From Micromonospora rifamycinica (lineage in GTDB: Bacteria > Actinomycetota > Actinomycetes > Mycobacteriales > Micromonosporaceae): a stretch of DNA of 64,000 nt. Of the stretch, positions 51,376 through 60,693 are shown piece after piece. The position numbers and the translations under genes are program-made. The stretch spans positions 3,906,001 through 3,970,000 of the forward strand of contig NZ_LT607752.1 in assembly GCF_900090265.1 (NCBI RefSeq). Direction: 5' to 3'. Within the stretch, counting starts at the first letter, position 1; each line of letters begins with the position of its first letter. The notes below the pieces were generated by a model. It made no database searches. It saw only the letters and a list, made by a program, of their open reading frames with translations, and had not been told where the DNA came from.

Positions 51376-53856
51376 GTGCAGGACGTGAACCCCGCAGCCC
51401 CCGCCACCGCAGGCACCGGCACCGGCCGACCGCCGGCCGGGCTGCCGCACCGGCTGGGCACTCCGCACCCGGACGAGCCGCCGCACCGGCTGGGCACCCG
51501 GCACCCGGACGAGCTGCTGCGCCGGCTGCGCACCCGGCACCCGGCCGACCCGGTCACCCATGTCGAGCGGGTGCCGGCCCGCGCCGGGCAGCAGACGCCC
51601 TGGCCGCACTGGGCACCCGAGGAGCTGCGGGCGGCGTTCGCCCGACGCGGCGTCACCGCCCCCTGGCGGCACCAGGCCGAGGCCGCCGAGCTGGCGTACG
51701 CCGGGCAGCACGTCGTGGTCGCCACCGGCACCGCGTCCGGCAAGTCCCTGGCGTACCAGCTCCCGGCGCTGGCCACGCTGCTCGCCGACCCCCGGGCCAC
51801 GGTGCTCTACCTGGCCCCCACCAAGGCCCTCGCCGCCGACCAGCTGCGCGCCGTCGCCGGCCTGGACCTCGACGGCGTACGCCCCGCCTGCTACGACGGG
51901 GACACCCCGCGCACCGAGCGGGAGTGGATCCGCCGGCACTCCCGGTTCGTGCTCACCAACCCGGACATGCTGCACCACGGCATCCTCCCCGGGCACGCAC
52001 ACTGGTCGGGGTTCCTGCGCCGGCTGACGTACGTGGTCGTCGACGAGTGCCACACCTACCGGGGGGTCTTCGGCTCCCACGTGGCGCACGTGCTGCGTCG
52101 GCTGCGTCGCCGGTGCGCCCAGTTCGGCCGTACCCCCGTCTTCCTGCTCGCCTCGGCGACGTCGGGCGAACCGGCGGTGACCGCCGGGCGGCTCACCGGC
52201 CTGCCCGTCACCGCCGTCACCGAGGACGCCTCGCCACGCGGCGGCGTCACCTTCGCGCTCTGGGAACCACCCCTGCTGCCACCGCCGGCCGACGCCGACG
52301 CCAGGACGGCGGACCTCGTCCAGGTCCGCCGGTCGGCGCTGCGGGAGACCGCCGACCTGCTCGCCGACACCGTCGCCGCCGGGGTACGCACGCTCGCCTT
52401 CGTCCGGTCCCGGCGCGGCGCGGAGGTGGTCGCCGCGAACGCCCGGCGGGCGCTGGACGAGGCGGTGCCCGGCCTCGGCGAGCGGGTGGCCGCCTACCGG
52501 GGCGGTTACCTGCGGGAGGAGCGGCGGGAACTGGAACGGGCGGTGCTCCACGGCGACCTGCTCGGGCTGGCCTCCACCAACGCGCTGGAACTCGGCGTCG
52601 ACCTGGTCGGGCTGGACGCGGTGCTGATCTGCGGCTGGCCCGGCACCCGGGCGTCGCTCTGGCAACAGGCCGGCCGGGCCGGGCGCTCCGGCGACGAGGC
52701 GCTCGCCGTACTGGTGGCCCGGGACGACCCGCTCGACACCTACCTGGTGCACCACCCGGAGGCGCTGTTCGGCCGCCCGGTCGAGGCGACGGTGCTCGAT
52801 CCGGCCAACCCGTACGTGCTCACCCCGCAACTCGCCTGCGCCGCCGCCGAGTCCCCGCTCACCCCGGCCGACCTGGAGCTGTTCGGCGACGGGGCGAAGG
52901 AGGCCGTCGACCACCTGGTCCAGGCCGGTGACCTGCGGCAGCGCCCCACCGGCTGGTACTGGCGGCACCGGGAACGGCCCGAGGTCGACCTGCGGGGCGA
53001 GGGCGGCTCGCCGGTCTGCGTGGTGGAGGCCGCCACCGGCCGGCTGCTCGGCACCGTCGACGGCGGCTCGGCGCACGTCCTCGTCCACCCGGGGGCGGTC
53101 TACCTGCACCAGGGCGTCTCCTACCTGGTCGAGGCGCTGGACCTCGACGACGGGTGCGCGCTGGTGCACGCCGAGGAGCCGGACTGGTCCACCCACGCCC
53201 GGGACGTCACCTCGCTCTCCGTGGTGTCGGTCCGCTCCTATCTGGACGCCGGCCCGGTCGGGCTCTTCCTCGGCGAGGTGGACGTGACCAGCCAGGTGGT
53301 CTCCTACCAGCGTCGCCGGATCGCCACCGGCGAGGTGATCGACACCCGGCCGTTGGACCTGCCGGCCCGGGAGCTGCGGACCGTCGCGGTCTGGTTCACG
53401 CTCTCCCCGCAGTCCCTGGCGGCGGCCGGCGTCGAGCCGGCGGACGTGCCGGGGGCCCTGCACGCGGCCGAGCACGCCGCGATCGGGCTGCTGCCGCTGA
53501 TGGCCACCTGCGACCGGTGGGACATCGGCGGGCTGTCCACCGCCCTGCACCCGGACACCGAGGCGCCCACCGTGTTCGTCTACGACGGCCACCCCGGCGG
53601 GGCCGGCTTCGCCGAGCGGGCCTACCGGACGGCGGCGGCCTGGCTGGGCGCCACCCGGGACGCGATCGTCGAGTGCGGCTGCGAGTCGGGGTGCCCGTCC
53701 TGCGTCCAGTCCCCGAAGTGCGGTAACGGCAACAACCCGCTGTCCAAGCCGGATGCGGTCCGGGTCCTCGACGTGGTCCTGACCCACCTTCCCGGTGAGG
53801 CCTCCGCACCACCCAGACAGACAGTTCACCGGTCCCGCCTTCCGGATCGCGCTTGA
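51376..53856 (+). CDS. DEAD/DEAH-box helicase with DUF1998 zinc domain (MrfA/YprA-like)
   Basis: 826 residues from GTG at 51376 (GTG at 51385 is also possible). N-terminal low-complexity repeats (~30-60), then Walker A ATGTASGKSLAY, LAPTKALAADQLR, DECH box VVVDECHTYRG, SAT motif LASATSG, helicase C-terminal LGVDLVGLDAVLICGWPGT and QQAGRAGRSG. The DUF1998-type end has CGCESGCPSCVQSPKCGNGN, the four-Cys site of MrfA, a mitomycin-crosslink repair helicase. Same place as SCO3550/Rv3649. Confidence 0.92.
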   Translation: MQDVNPAAPATAGTGTGRPPAGLPHRLGTPHPDEPPHRLGTRHPDELLRRLRTRHPADPVTHVERVPARAGQQTPWPHWAPEELRAAFARRGVTAPWRHQAEAAELAYAGQHVVVATGTASGKSLAYQLPALATLLADPRATVLYLAPTKALAADQLRAVAGLDLDGVRPACYDGDTPRTEREWIRRHSRFVLTNPDMLHHGILPGHAHWSGFLRRLTYVVVDECHTYRGVFGSHVAHVLRRLRRRCAQFGRTPVFLLASATSGEPAVTAGRLTGLPVTAVTEDASPRGGVTFALWEPPLLPPPADADARTADLVQVRRSALRETADLLADTVAAGVRTLAFVRSRRGAEVVAANARRALDEAVPGLGERVAAYRGGYLREERRELERAVLHGDLLGLASTNALELGVDLVGLDAVLICGWPGTRASLWQQAGRAGRSGDEALAVLVARDDPLDTYLVHHPEALFGRPVEATVLDPANPYVLTPQLACAAAESPLTPADLELFGDGAKEAVDHLVQAGDLRQRPTGWYWRHRERPEVDLRGEGGSPVCVVEAATGRLLGTVDGGSAHVLVHPGAVYLHQGVSYLVEALDLDDGCALVHAEEPDWSTHARDVTSLSVVSVRSYLDAGPVGLFLGEVDVTSQVVSYQRRRIATGEVIDTRPLDLPARELRTVAVWFTLSPQSLAAAGVEPADVPGALHAAEHAAIGLLPLMATCDRWDIGGLSTALHPDTEAPTVFVYDGHPGGAGFAERAYRTAAAWLGATRDAIVECGCESGCPSCVQSPKCGNGNNPLSKPDAVRVLDVVLTHLPGEASAPPRQTVHRSRLPDRA
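51444..51550. repeat. in-frame 36-bp repeat in helicase N-terminus
   Basis: CGGCTGGGCAC at 51451 and 51487 and CGGCTGCGCAC at 51523 mark three 36-bp units encoding HRLGTPHPDEPP-like 12-residue repeats. They precede the helicase core and are likely disordered. Confidence 0.8.
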
Positions 53857-53883
53857 GTCGGGGAACATGTGGGCATTGATGCA

Positions 53884-53897
53884 TGGGAGCGCTTCCA
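53884..53897. promoter_or_regulatory. LacI-family/CebR-like operator
   Basis: TGGGAGCGCTTCCA differs at one base from the Streptomyces CebR box TGGGAGCGCTCCCA. It lies 64 bp upstream of the 68-aa gene start. No sugar-use gene is nearby. Confidence 0.5.
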
Positions 53898-53960
53898 TCG
53901 ATAGTGGGAAGTGCATCCGACCGCCGACCCTGCCGTTCTTCCCGACCCGGAGGAGAAGCC

Positions 53961-54167
53961 GTGGCCGACACCATTGCCGAGACCGTCGACCTGCTCTACA
54001 CCATCGACCAGGAGAATCTCACTCCCGACCAGTTGATCGCGCTGGGTGCCGCGCTGGCCAGCCTGGCCCAGGCGGAACGCCTGGACCAGATCAACGAACG
54101 CCTGCGCGGCATCCACCAGGTGCTCAATACCTGGGCACTCAAGGCGACCGCCGTCGACGGGCGCTGA
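53961..54167 (+). CDS. small conserved actinobacterial protein, 68 aa
   Basis: GTG at 53961 with GGAGGAG 5 nt upstream. Acidic helical protein (ETVDLLYTIDQENLTPDQLI, then LAQAERLDQINERLRGIHQV) with no Cys and no membrane segment. The helix pattern is amphipathic and suggests a dimeric coiled helix bundle. Unknown function. A CebR-like box lies in its promoter region. Confidence 0.8.
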   Translation: MADTIAETVDLLYTIDQENLTPDQLIALGAALASLAQAERLDQINERLRGIHQVLNTWALKATAVDGR

Positions 54168-54295
54168 CCCGAGGACGCTGGCCGACGGTGCTGACCGGCG
54201 TCCGCCGACCGGCGGACGCCGACCAGTCGCGCTGGCCAGCGGGCGCTGACCGGCGGGCTGTGCGAGACTCCGGCGCACCCTTCGGAGGAGTTTCC

Positions 54296-54817
54296 ATGCA
54301 GCTAGACGGTTTGCAGGCACAGCACCAGTTCCACGTTCGGCAGCGGATTCGGATGATGGTCAACCAGTACGAGGTCCGAGCCGTGGCGGCGGACGGCACC
54401 GAGGGCGCGCTCCTGGCGTTCGCGCAGCAGAAGCGGCTCGCCTTCAAGGCCCGTCAGCGGCTCGACCTCGGTGCCACGTACGACGTGACCGACCATGCCG
54501 GCACGCCGATCGGGCTGTTCCGCAAGGACTTCACCCAGTCGCTGTTCCGTTCCACCTGGCACGTCGAGCAGGCCGGCCTGCCGCAGATCACCGGTCAGGA
54601 ACGCAGCATGCCGGTGGCGCTGCTGCGCCGGTTCGTCGACTCGTTGTCGTGGCTGCCGTACCACTTCGACTTCACCGCCGGTGGCCAGCCGGTCTTCTCG
54701 GTGATCAAGCAGTGGGGCCTGCGGGACCGCTACGTCGTCGAGGTGCCGCACCCGCAGATCGACCGCCGCCTGGTGATCGCCATGGCCATCGGTCTGGACG
54801 CGCTCCAGGGCCGCTGA
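54296..54817 (+). CDS. LURP-one/tubby-like beta-barrel protein
   Basis: 173 residues from ATG at 54296 (GGAGGAG 5 nt upstream). A run of short beta strands around a helix (MMVNQYEVRAVAADGTEGALL, DVTDHAGTPIGLFRKDF) resembles the LURP-one-related/tubby C-terminal fold. It also has WGLRDRYVVEVPHPQIDRRL and a hydrophobic final helix VIAMAIGLDAL. Some family members bind membrane lipids; here that is speculation. Monocistronic. Confidence 0.7.
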   Translation: MQLDGLQAQHQFHVRQRIRMMVNQYEVRAVAADGTEGALLAFAQQKRLAFKARQRLDLGATYDVTDHAGTPIGLFRKDFTQSLFRSTWHVEQAGLPQITGQERSMPVALLRRFVDSLSWLPYHFDFTAGGQPVFSVIKQWGLRDRYVVEVPHPQIDRRLVIAMAIGLDALQGR

Positions 54818-54875
54818 CCCGCCGGCGTCCCGGGGTGCGCGGTCCCTCGCCACGCCCCCGGGACAGCGGTCGTGC

Positions 54876-54936
54876 CATCCACGGACCGGCCCGGCGCGGG
54901 AGGTCTCATCCACGGACCGGTCCGGCGCGGGAGGTC

Positions 54937-54966
<30 letters not shown>
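54876..54966. repeat. 31-bp tandem repeats carrying the 3' end of the TadG-like gene
   Basis: CATCCACGGACCGG starts at 54876, 54907 and 54938, exactly 31 bp apart. The minus-strand TadG-like gene ends (RAGPVRG-stop) in the third unit at 54937, and the other two repeat those codons downstream. Confidence 0.85.
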
Positions 54967-55568
<602 letters not shown>

Positions 55569-55572
<4 letters not shown>

Positions 55573-55937
55573 CGTCCGGGCTCCGCTGCGCCCGGTTCGA
55601 CGGCGGCGACCGTACTGGCCTCGACCGTGAGCCGGGGCAACCGTGCTCCGAGCGCCCGGACGGGGGCACGGACCGTCACGGTCACCCGGTCCGCGTTCAC
55701 CGAGATCGAGACGGCCGCCGCCTCCGGGGCGATCCGGGTGCCCGCACTGACACCGTCCCCGCCCCGGGAGGCGGCGAGCGCCGCCTCCCGGGCCGCGTCC
55801 AGGCAGGCCGCCTTCGTGGTGACCGCGTCGGTGGCGGTGAGCCCGGCCAGCAGGAGCAGGAGCAGCGCCGGCAGACCGGCCGCCAACTCGGCGGTGAACG
55901 AACCCCGGTCCCCACCGGCCGGCCGGCGCGGTATCAC
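55569..55937 (-). CDS. TadE-family pseudopilin-like protein
   Basis: 122 residues, GTG start at 55937 overlapping the flp stop (GTGA). The N-terminus GSFTAELAAGLPALLLLLLAG is a TadE leader with Glu at the expected position after the processing Phe; a single helix is followed by an Ala/Val-rich beta domain with one Cys. Equivalent to Rv3655c. Predicted minor pilin of the Flp system. Confidence 0.85.
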
Positions 55938-56101
55938 TTCAACGCCCGGTCGATGACGGCGGTCAACGCCGACTGCACGTTCCCCGAGGTGAGCACCTTG
56001 AGCAGGATGCCGGCGAAGGCCACGGCGGCGAGGGTGCCCACCGCGTACTCGGCGGTGTTCATTCCCGCGTCCCCGCGCAGCCGGGTGAGGAGTTTCCGCA
56101 T
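55934..56101 (-). CDS. Flp pilin-like DUF4244 protein, 55 aa
   Basis: Translates as MRKLLTRLRGDAGMNTAEYA followed by VGTLAAVAFAGILLKVLTSG and a short tail. GMNTAEYAVGTL matches the Flp/type IVb prepilin cleavage region (Glu5 after Gly-Met), and the hydrophobic helix is the pilin core. Matches DUF4244 and Rv3656c. It lies between tadC (25 bp) and tadE (4-bp overlap). Confidence 0.88.
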   Translation of the reverse strand: MRKLLTRLRGDAGMNTAEYAVGTLAAVAFAGILLKVLTSGNVQSALTAVIDRALK

Positions 56102-56126
56102 CTGTCGTTCCCTTCTCGATGATGGT

Positions 56127-56852
56127 TCACAGCACGTCGCCGAGGACGGCGACGATCACCGGCACCAGGCCGGCGAGAATGAAGGCGGGCAGGAAGCACA
56201 GGCCCAGCGGCAGCACGATCAGTACGCCGGCCCGCCGGGCGGTCGCCTCCGCCGCCATGGACCGGTCGGCCCGCAGGTCGTCGGCGACCCGGGTGAGTGC
56301 CCCGGCGAGCGCCGCACCGCTACGGGAGGAACGCAGCGCGGCACCGACCATCCGGTCCGCCCCGGGTACCGGGCTGAGGTGCGCCCACGCCTCCCGTGGC
56401 TCACCACCGAGCAGCAGCGTCCGCCCGATCCGGCCGAGCCGGGCCGCCAGTGGACCGTCCAGGGCGTCGGCCACCGCGAGCACGGACCGGTCGACCGGGG
56501 CACCCGCTCGCATGGCTGCGGCGAGCAGGTCGGCAGCGAGCGGCAGGTCGGCGGCCTCCCGCAGCCGGCGTGTCCGAGCGGCGGGCGTCTCGATGCGTCG
56601 CAGCAGCCGGTCCGCCACCGGGGCGGTCAACGCTCCTCCCAGGACACCGGGCCAGCCGCCGACCAGCAGCAGGACCGCCAACCCGGCCAGCGCGGCCCCG
56701 AGCCTCGTCCGGTCCGGCCACCAGTCCGGACGGACGCGACCGGAGCGCCGGCCGGTGAACACCTCCCACCGCCGACCAGCCCGGTCACCGCGGACGGCGA
56801 CCAGCAGCGCCGCCACGACCAGGCAACCGGCCGACAACACCGGCGGGGACAT
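56127..56852 (-). CDS. tadC: TadC-like type II/IV secretion F-domain protein
   Basis: 241 residues from ATG at 56852, 1-nt overlap with tadB. Integral membrane protein: N-terminal helix, a second near LAALAVLLLVGGWPGVLGG, the GspF cytoplasmic domain (LAADLLAAAMRAGAPVDRSV, RSGAALAGALTRVADDLR) and C-terminal helices (GLCFLPAFILAGLVPVIVAV). Forms the inner-membrane platform with TadB. Equivalent to Rv3657c. Confidence 0.88.
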   Translation of the reverse strand: MSPPVLSAGCLVVAALLVAVRGDRAGRRWEVFTGRRSGRVRPDWWPDRTRLGAALAGLAVLLLVGGWPGVLGGALTAPVADRLLRRIETPAARTRRLREAADLPLAADLLAAAMRAGAPVDRSVLAVADALDGPLAARLGRIGRTLLLGGEPREAWAHLSPVPGADRMVGAALRSSRSGAALAGALTRVADDLRADRSMAAEATARRAGVLIVLPLGLCFLPAFILAGLVPVIVAVLGDVL

Positions 56853-57991
56853 CAGCCGCTCCCGCCGGGGGTGGCGCCCAGCCGTTCGGCCCAGAGCAGT
56901 CCGCCGGCCTGGAGTCCCATCGCTGCCAGCGCACATCCGGCACCCACGGGGGTGTGCAGCAGCACCGCCAGCGGGTCGACACCGATGCCGTAGCCGAGCG
57001 CGATGCCGCCCAGCGGAAGCCCGGCCAGCAGCAGCGCGGTGGCGTTGGCGCCTGCCGCCTGGGCGGCGGCACCGGCCAGTCCCCGATCGGTCGCCCGGGC
57101 GTCGGCCTCGACCCGTTCGAGGAGTTCGGCCAACGGGGCTCCCGTCCGGTCCGCGAGCCGGACAGCCGACCGGGCCAGCCGTTCGAGCCGGTCCGTCCCG
57201 GTCGGATCGTCACCCGGGGTCACCTCGTCCGGCCGGGGGGCGGGTGAGAACCCCGCCGGCACGTCGCTGCTCCCGGCCCGGCCGCCGTCGGGCGGAGGGG
57301 ATCGCGTACCGGTCGTCGGTGGAGCTGACGGACCGGCCCCCGGACGGCGACCGGCAGCCGGGCGGATCCCGAAGGCCGGAGTCGGGCCGGGACCGCCCAG
57401 CAGGTCGGCGGCTGCCGACGTGATGGTGGGATCGAGCGTCGGGGAGGGTAGGCCGGCACGCAGGTCGGCGGCGAACGCGCCGAGGCGGTCCAGCCGGTGG
57501 CGGCGTTCCCGGACGATGCGCCCGGCCGCCCGGCGTCGGTACACGGCGCGGGCGGCGAGCATTCCGTAGCCGGCCAGCAGGGCGGCGGCGACCGGCCCGG
57601 CGGTGAGGCCGCCGGTACCGGCACCCACGAACCCGACCAGCAGCACGACCCGACGCGGACGGGCGGCCGTCACCTGCCACAGTGCTCGCCTACCGACGGA
57701 GGCACCCCGGTCCAGGCCGGCACCGGTCGCCCCGGTGGACAGCCCGGTCCCGGTCGACCCGGTGGGGCCGGGCACTCCGACGAATCCCGTGCGGCCCCGG
57801 CGGCTGGCCCGCCCCCGGAGGCTGGTCCAGCCGATGGCACGCATCAGGCTGGCGGAAACCGGCGACCCGATGACATCCGGTGGCGGACCGAGCACGCGGC
57901 GACGACGGCGACGGCTGCTGCGTACCGGCCAGGCGACCACCAGGGCAGCGCCGGCCAGGAGCGCCACCACCAGCCACGACCCGGCTGTCAT
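56852..57991 (-). CDS. tadB: TadB-like type II/IV secretion F-domain protein
   Basis: 379 residues from ATG at 57991, 4-bp overlap with tadA. First helix near residues 5-22, two helices near 120-160, an F domain split by an unusually long Pro/Gly-rich insert (about 195-250), then SAVRLADRTGAPLAELLERV and C-terminal helices (ALLLAGLPLGGIALGYGIG). The insert is not usual for the family. Partner of TadC and TadA. Confidence 0.85.
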   Translation of the reverse strand: MTAGSWLVVALLAGAALVVAWPVRSSRRRRRRVLGPPPDVIGSPVSASLMRAIGWTSLRGRASRRGRTGFVGVPGPTGSTGTGLSTGATGAGLDRGASVGRRALWQVTAARPRRVVLLVGFVGAGTGGLTAGPVAAALLAGYGMLAARAVYRRRAAGRIVRERRHRLDRLGAFAADLRAGLPSPTLDPTITSAAADLLGGPGPTPAFGIRPAAGRRPGAGPSAPPTTGTRSPPPDGGRAGSSDVPAGFSPAPRPDEVTPGDDPTGTDRLERLARSAVRLADRTGAPLAELLERVEADARATDRGLAGAAAQAAGANATALLLAGLPLGGIALGYGIGVDPLAVLLHTPVGAGCALAAMGLQAGGLLWAERLGATPGGSG

Positions 57992-59193
57992 GCCGGCCCC
58001 GTCGCCGGGGCCGGGGGGTCGTGGACCGGGGGCGGGACGGGCGCTCCCCGGTCCTGCAACAGGGTCGCCAGGGCCGGCCACGCCGGCCCGACCCCCTGCC
58101 CCCGTATCCAGGCCGGTACCACCGTGACCAGCCGGTCGGCTCCCTGGGGCAGCAGCAGGCAGATCGACTCCACCAACCGGCCGTGCCGGCCCCGACGGAC
58201 CTGGACCAGCACCTGGAGCGCCGCGGTGACCTGGGCGTGCAGCGCCGCCCGGGGAAGACCGCCCAGCATCCCGAGCGCCTCCAGCCGGGCCGGTACGTCG
58301 GCCGGGGTGTTGGCGTGCAGGGTTCCCGCCCCGCCGTCGTGGCCGGTGTTGAGCGCGGCCAGCAGATCCACCACCTCCGCACCCCGGCACTCGCCGACGA
58401 CCAGCCGGTCGGGGCGCATCCGCAACGCCTGCCGGACCAGCTCGCTCAGCCCGACCACGCCCGCGCCCTCCACGTTGGCCGTCCGGACCTGGAGGCCGAC
58501 CACGTGCGGGTGCACCGGGCGCAGCTCGGCGGCGTCCTCCACCAGCACGATGCGCTCCGTCACCGGCACCAGGCCCAGCATCGTGTTGAGCAGGGTGGTC
58601 TTGCCCGACCCGGTGCCGCCGACCACCAGGTACGCCAGCCGGGCGGCGACCAGGGCGGCGAGCACCGGTGCGACCGGACGCGGCACCGTGCCCCGCTGGA
58701 CAAGTTCGTCGAGGGTGAACGGGCGGTGCCGAAAGGTGCGCAGCGACAGGTACGGCCCGTCGGTCGCCACCGGAGGCAGCACGGCGTGCAGCCGGGTGCC
58801 GTCGGGCAGCCGCGCGTCCGCGTACGGGGAGCCGTCGTCGAGCCGACGCCCAGCGGCAGCGGTGAGCCGTTGGGCGAGTCGGCGTACGTCGTCGACCGTG
58901 CCGAGCGGCACCGCCACCTGGCGCAGCCCGGCACCCCGGTCGACCCAGACCCGGACGCCGTTCACCAGCACGTCGGTGACCTGGGGATCCTCCAGCAGCG
59001 GGGCGAGCGGCCCGGCACCGACCAGTTCGTCGTGCACCCGGTCGGCGATCCGCAGCACCGCGGTGTCGCCGAGGACGGCGGCGGACGGGTCGGCGCGGAC
59101 GGCGGAGACGATCGCCGCCGGAGTGACCGGGGTGGCCGCGTCGGCCATCCGCTGCCGGACCCGGGCGGCGAGTTCCTCCGAACGGCCGGTCAT
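57988..59193 (-). CDS. tadA: TadA-type secretion ATPase
   Basis: 401 residues from ATG at 59193, 4-bp overlaps on both sides. PilT/VirB11 hexameric ATPase: N-terminal domain with VTDVLVNGVRVWVDRG, Walker A VVGGTGSGKTTLLN near residue 195, Asp box LVEDAAELRP, His box GAGTLHANTPADVPARL. Drives assembly of Flp-type pili. Equivalent to Rv3659c. Confidence 0.93.
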   Translation of the reverse strand: MTGRSEELAARVRQRMADAATPVTPAAIVSAVRADPSAAVLGDTAVLRIADRVHDELVGAGPLAPLLEDPQVTDVLVNGVRVWVDRGAGLRQVAVPLGTVDDVRRLAQRLTAAAGRRLDDGSPYADARLPDGTRLHAVLPPVATDGPYLSLRTFRHRPFTLDELVQRGTVPRPVAPVLAALVAARLAYLVVGGTGSGKTTLLNTMLGLVPVTERIVLVEDAAELRPVHPHVVGLQVRTANVEGAGVVGLSELVRQALRMRPDRLVVGECRGAEVVDLLAALNTGHDGGAGTLHANTPADVPARLEALGMLGGLPRAALHAQVTAALQVLVQVRRGRHGRLVESICLLLPQGADRLVTVVPAWIRGQGVGPAWPALATLLQDRGAPVPPPVHDPPAPATGPA

Positions 59194-60293
59194 GCCGCAC
59201 CCGGCACGGGCAGGCCGGTCAGCTCGGTGACCAGCCGGCGGCAGAGGGCGGCGAGCGGGCCGTGGCCGGCGGCAGCCGGTGCCTCGCCACGTTCCAGCCC
59301 CCGGCACAGGGCCGGTTCGGGGCGCAGCGTCCCGGCGAGCGGGAGACCCAGTGCCCGGGCCACCTCGGCCGCCTTCAGCCGGCCGGGGGCGGGGCCCCGG
59401 ACGATCACCCCCAGGGTGGCGCAGTGCGGGGCCGCGGCGGCGACCACCCGGGTCGCCGCGGCGGTGGCCCGCAGCTCGGCCGGCACCACCACGTACGCCT
59501 GGTCGGCGGCCTGCAAGGCGATCACGGCGGCGTCGTCGAGCTGGCGCGGCAGGTCGATCACCACGAAGTCCCGGCCGCGCCGCGCGGCGTCCACGGTGGC
59601 GGCCATCGCCTGGGCGGGCAGGGCCAACGGCTCGCCCCGGTCCCAGGAGAGGACGACCAGGTCGCCCCGGTGCGGCAGGGCGCGGACCAGGGCGGGCGCG
59701 TCGACCCGCCCGTCGGCGTCGGTGAGCGACGGCCACCGCAACCCGTCCAGCCCCTCCCAGCCGAGCACCAGATCCAGGCCGCCGCCGAGCGGATCCGCGT
59801 CGACCAGCAGGGTCCGCAGGTGGGCGCGGGCGGCGGTGACCGCCAGACCACCGGCGAGGACACTCGCGCCGGCGCCACCCCGACCGCCGAGCACCGCGAC
59901 CGTCCGGGCGGGACCGGCCGCGTCACCGCCCGGCGCGCATCCGGTGAACCGGTCGACCAGCCACGGCTCGGCGGCGGGCAGGGTGGCGACGTGTTCGGCA
60001 CCGATCAGCTCGGCGATCTCCCAGCCCGGGTCGAGCTGACCCGAGCGCCCGACCAGCACCATGCGGGGTCGTTTGGGCAGCCGGGCACGCAGGCAGGCCT
60101 GTGCCTGGTCGCTGCCGACCAGGACCAGCGGGCTGGGCAGCCAGCGGGCGCGGGCGGCAGCCGGATCGGCGGCCACCTCGACCTCGGTACCGCCCGCGGC
60201 GGCGAGCCGCAGCAGTTCGTCGAGGAGGTCACCGTCGGAGGTGATCAGCAGCGGTAGTCGCCGGTGCGGCGAGAGGGAGGTACGGGGTGGCAT
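59190..60293 (-). CDS. ssd: Ssd/CpaE-like deviant Walker ATPase
   Basis: 367 residues from ATG at 60293 (GGAGGC 5 nt upstream). N-terminal receiver-like domain, then a MinD/ParA fold whose P-loop reads VLGGRGGAGASVLAGGLA, so both Lys of the deviant Walker A (KGGxGKT) are absent, while LLVDADPLGGGLDLVLG and FVVIDLPRQLDD are kept. Known as septum-site determining protein (Rv3660c) at the head of actinobacterial tad loci. Probably cannot hydrolyse ATP normally. Confidence 0.88.
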   Translation of the reverse strand: MPPRTSLSPHRRLPLLITSDGDLLDELLRLAAAGGTEVEVAADPAAARARWLPSPLVLVGSDQAQACLRARLPKRPRMVLVGRSGQLDPGWEIAELIGAEHVATLPAAEPWLVDRFTGCAPGGDAAGPARTVAVLGGRGGAGASVLAGGLAVTAARAHLRTLLVDADPLGGGLDLVLGWEGLDGLRWPSLTDADGRVDAPALVRALPHRGDLVVLSWDRGEPLALPAQAMAATVDAARRGRDFVVIDLPRQLDDAAVIALQAADQAYVVVPAELRATAAATRVVAAAAPHCATLGVIVRGPAPGRLKAAEVARALGLPLAGTLRPEPALCRGLERGEAPAAAGHGPLAALCRRLVTELTGLPVPGAA

Positions 60294-60693
60294 CACGGCC
60301 TCCAGCGGTCGGGGGTGCTGGACAGACCCTGCGCCGGATTGCCGGGTCGGTGCCGCTCGGACCAGCCGACCTGTGGACAACGGGGCGGCCTGTGGACAAC
60401 CCCCGCCGCCGCTGTGGATCTGCTACGGCTGGCGGCCGGCGCCGCTCAACCCTCCGTCGCCCGTCCGAGCCCGGTCGGAGGCTCTGACCAGCACCGGCGC
60501 CACCTCGGGCAGCCCATCCGGTGGGCAGTCCCGGCCGATCGACGCCGCTACCCGGGTGACCTCCGGGGAACGAACACGAAAAAAAGTCCTGTTATCTCCA
60601 GCCGGCTCATTGACGACATACCGCGTCGTACGCCGATAATCGTCACCGCACGCCACCGCGACGGTGGCATCCGCCGCTCTCGGAACCGGGGCC
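60294..60693. other. 400-bp divergent region between ssd and the VHL-like gene
   Basis: Apart from the DnaA-box cluster it contains an AT-richer stretch near 60580-60650 (AAAAAAGTCCTGTTATCTCC), likely a promoter for the plus-strand gene. No other gene seen. Confidence 0.45.
60372..60421. promoter_or_regulatory. cluster of DnaA boxes upstream of the tad operon
   Basis: TGTGGACAA at 60372-60380 and 60391-60399 are exact complements of the actinobacterial DnaA box TTGTCCACA; TGTGGATCT at 60413-60421 is a degenerate third. All three point the same way, 79-128 bp upstream of ssd in the divergent region 60294-60693. Confidence 0.6.

Noticed and set aside
60372..60421. DnaA boxes as replication origin
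   Set aside because: Only two exact boxes; no dnaA, dnaN, rpmH or parAB neighbours.
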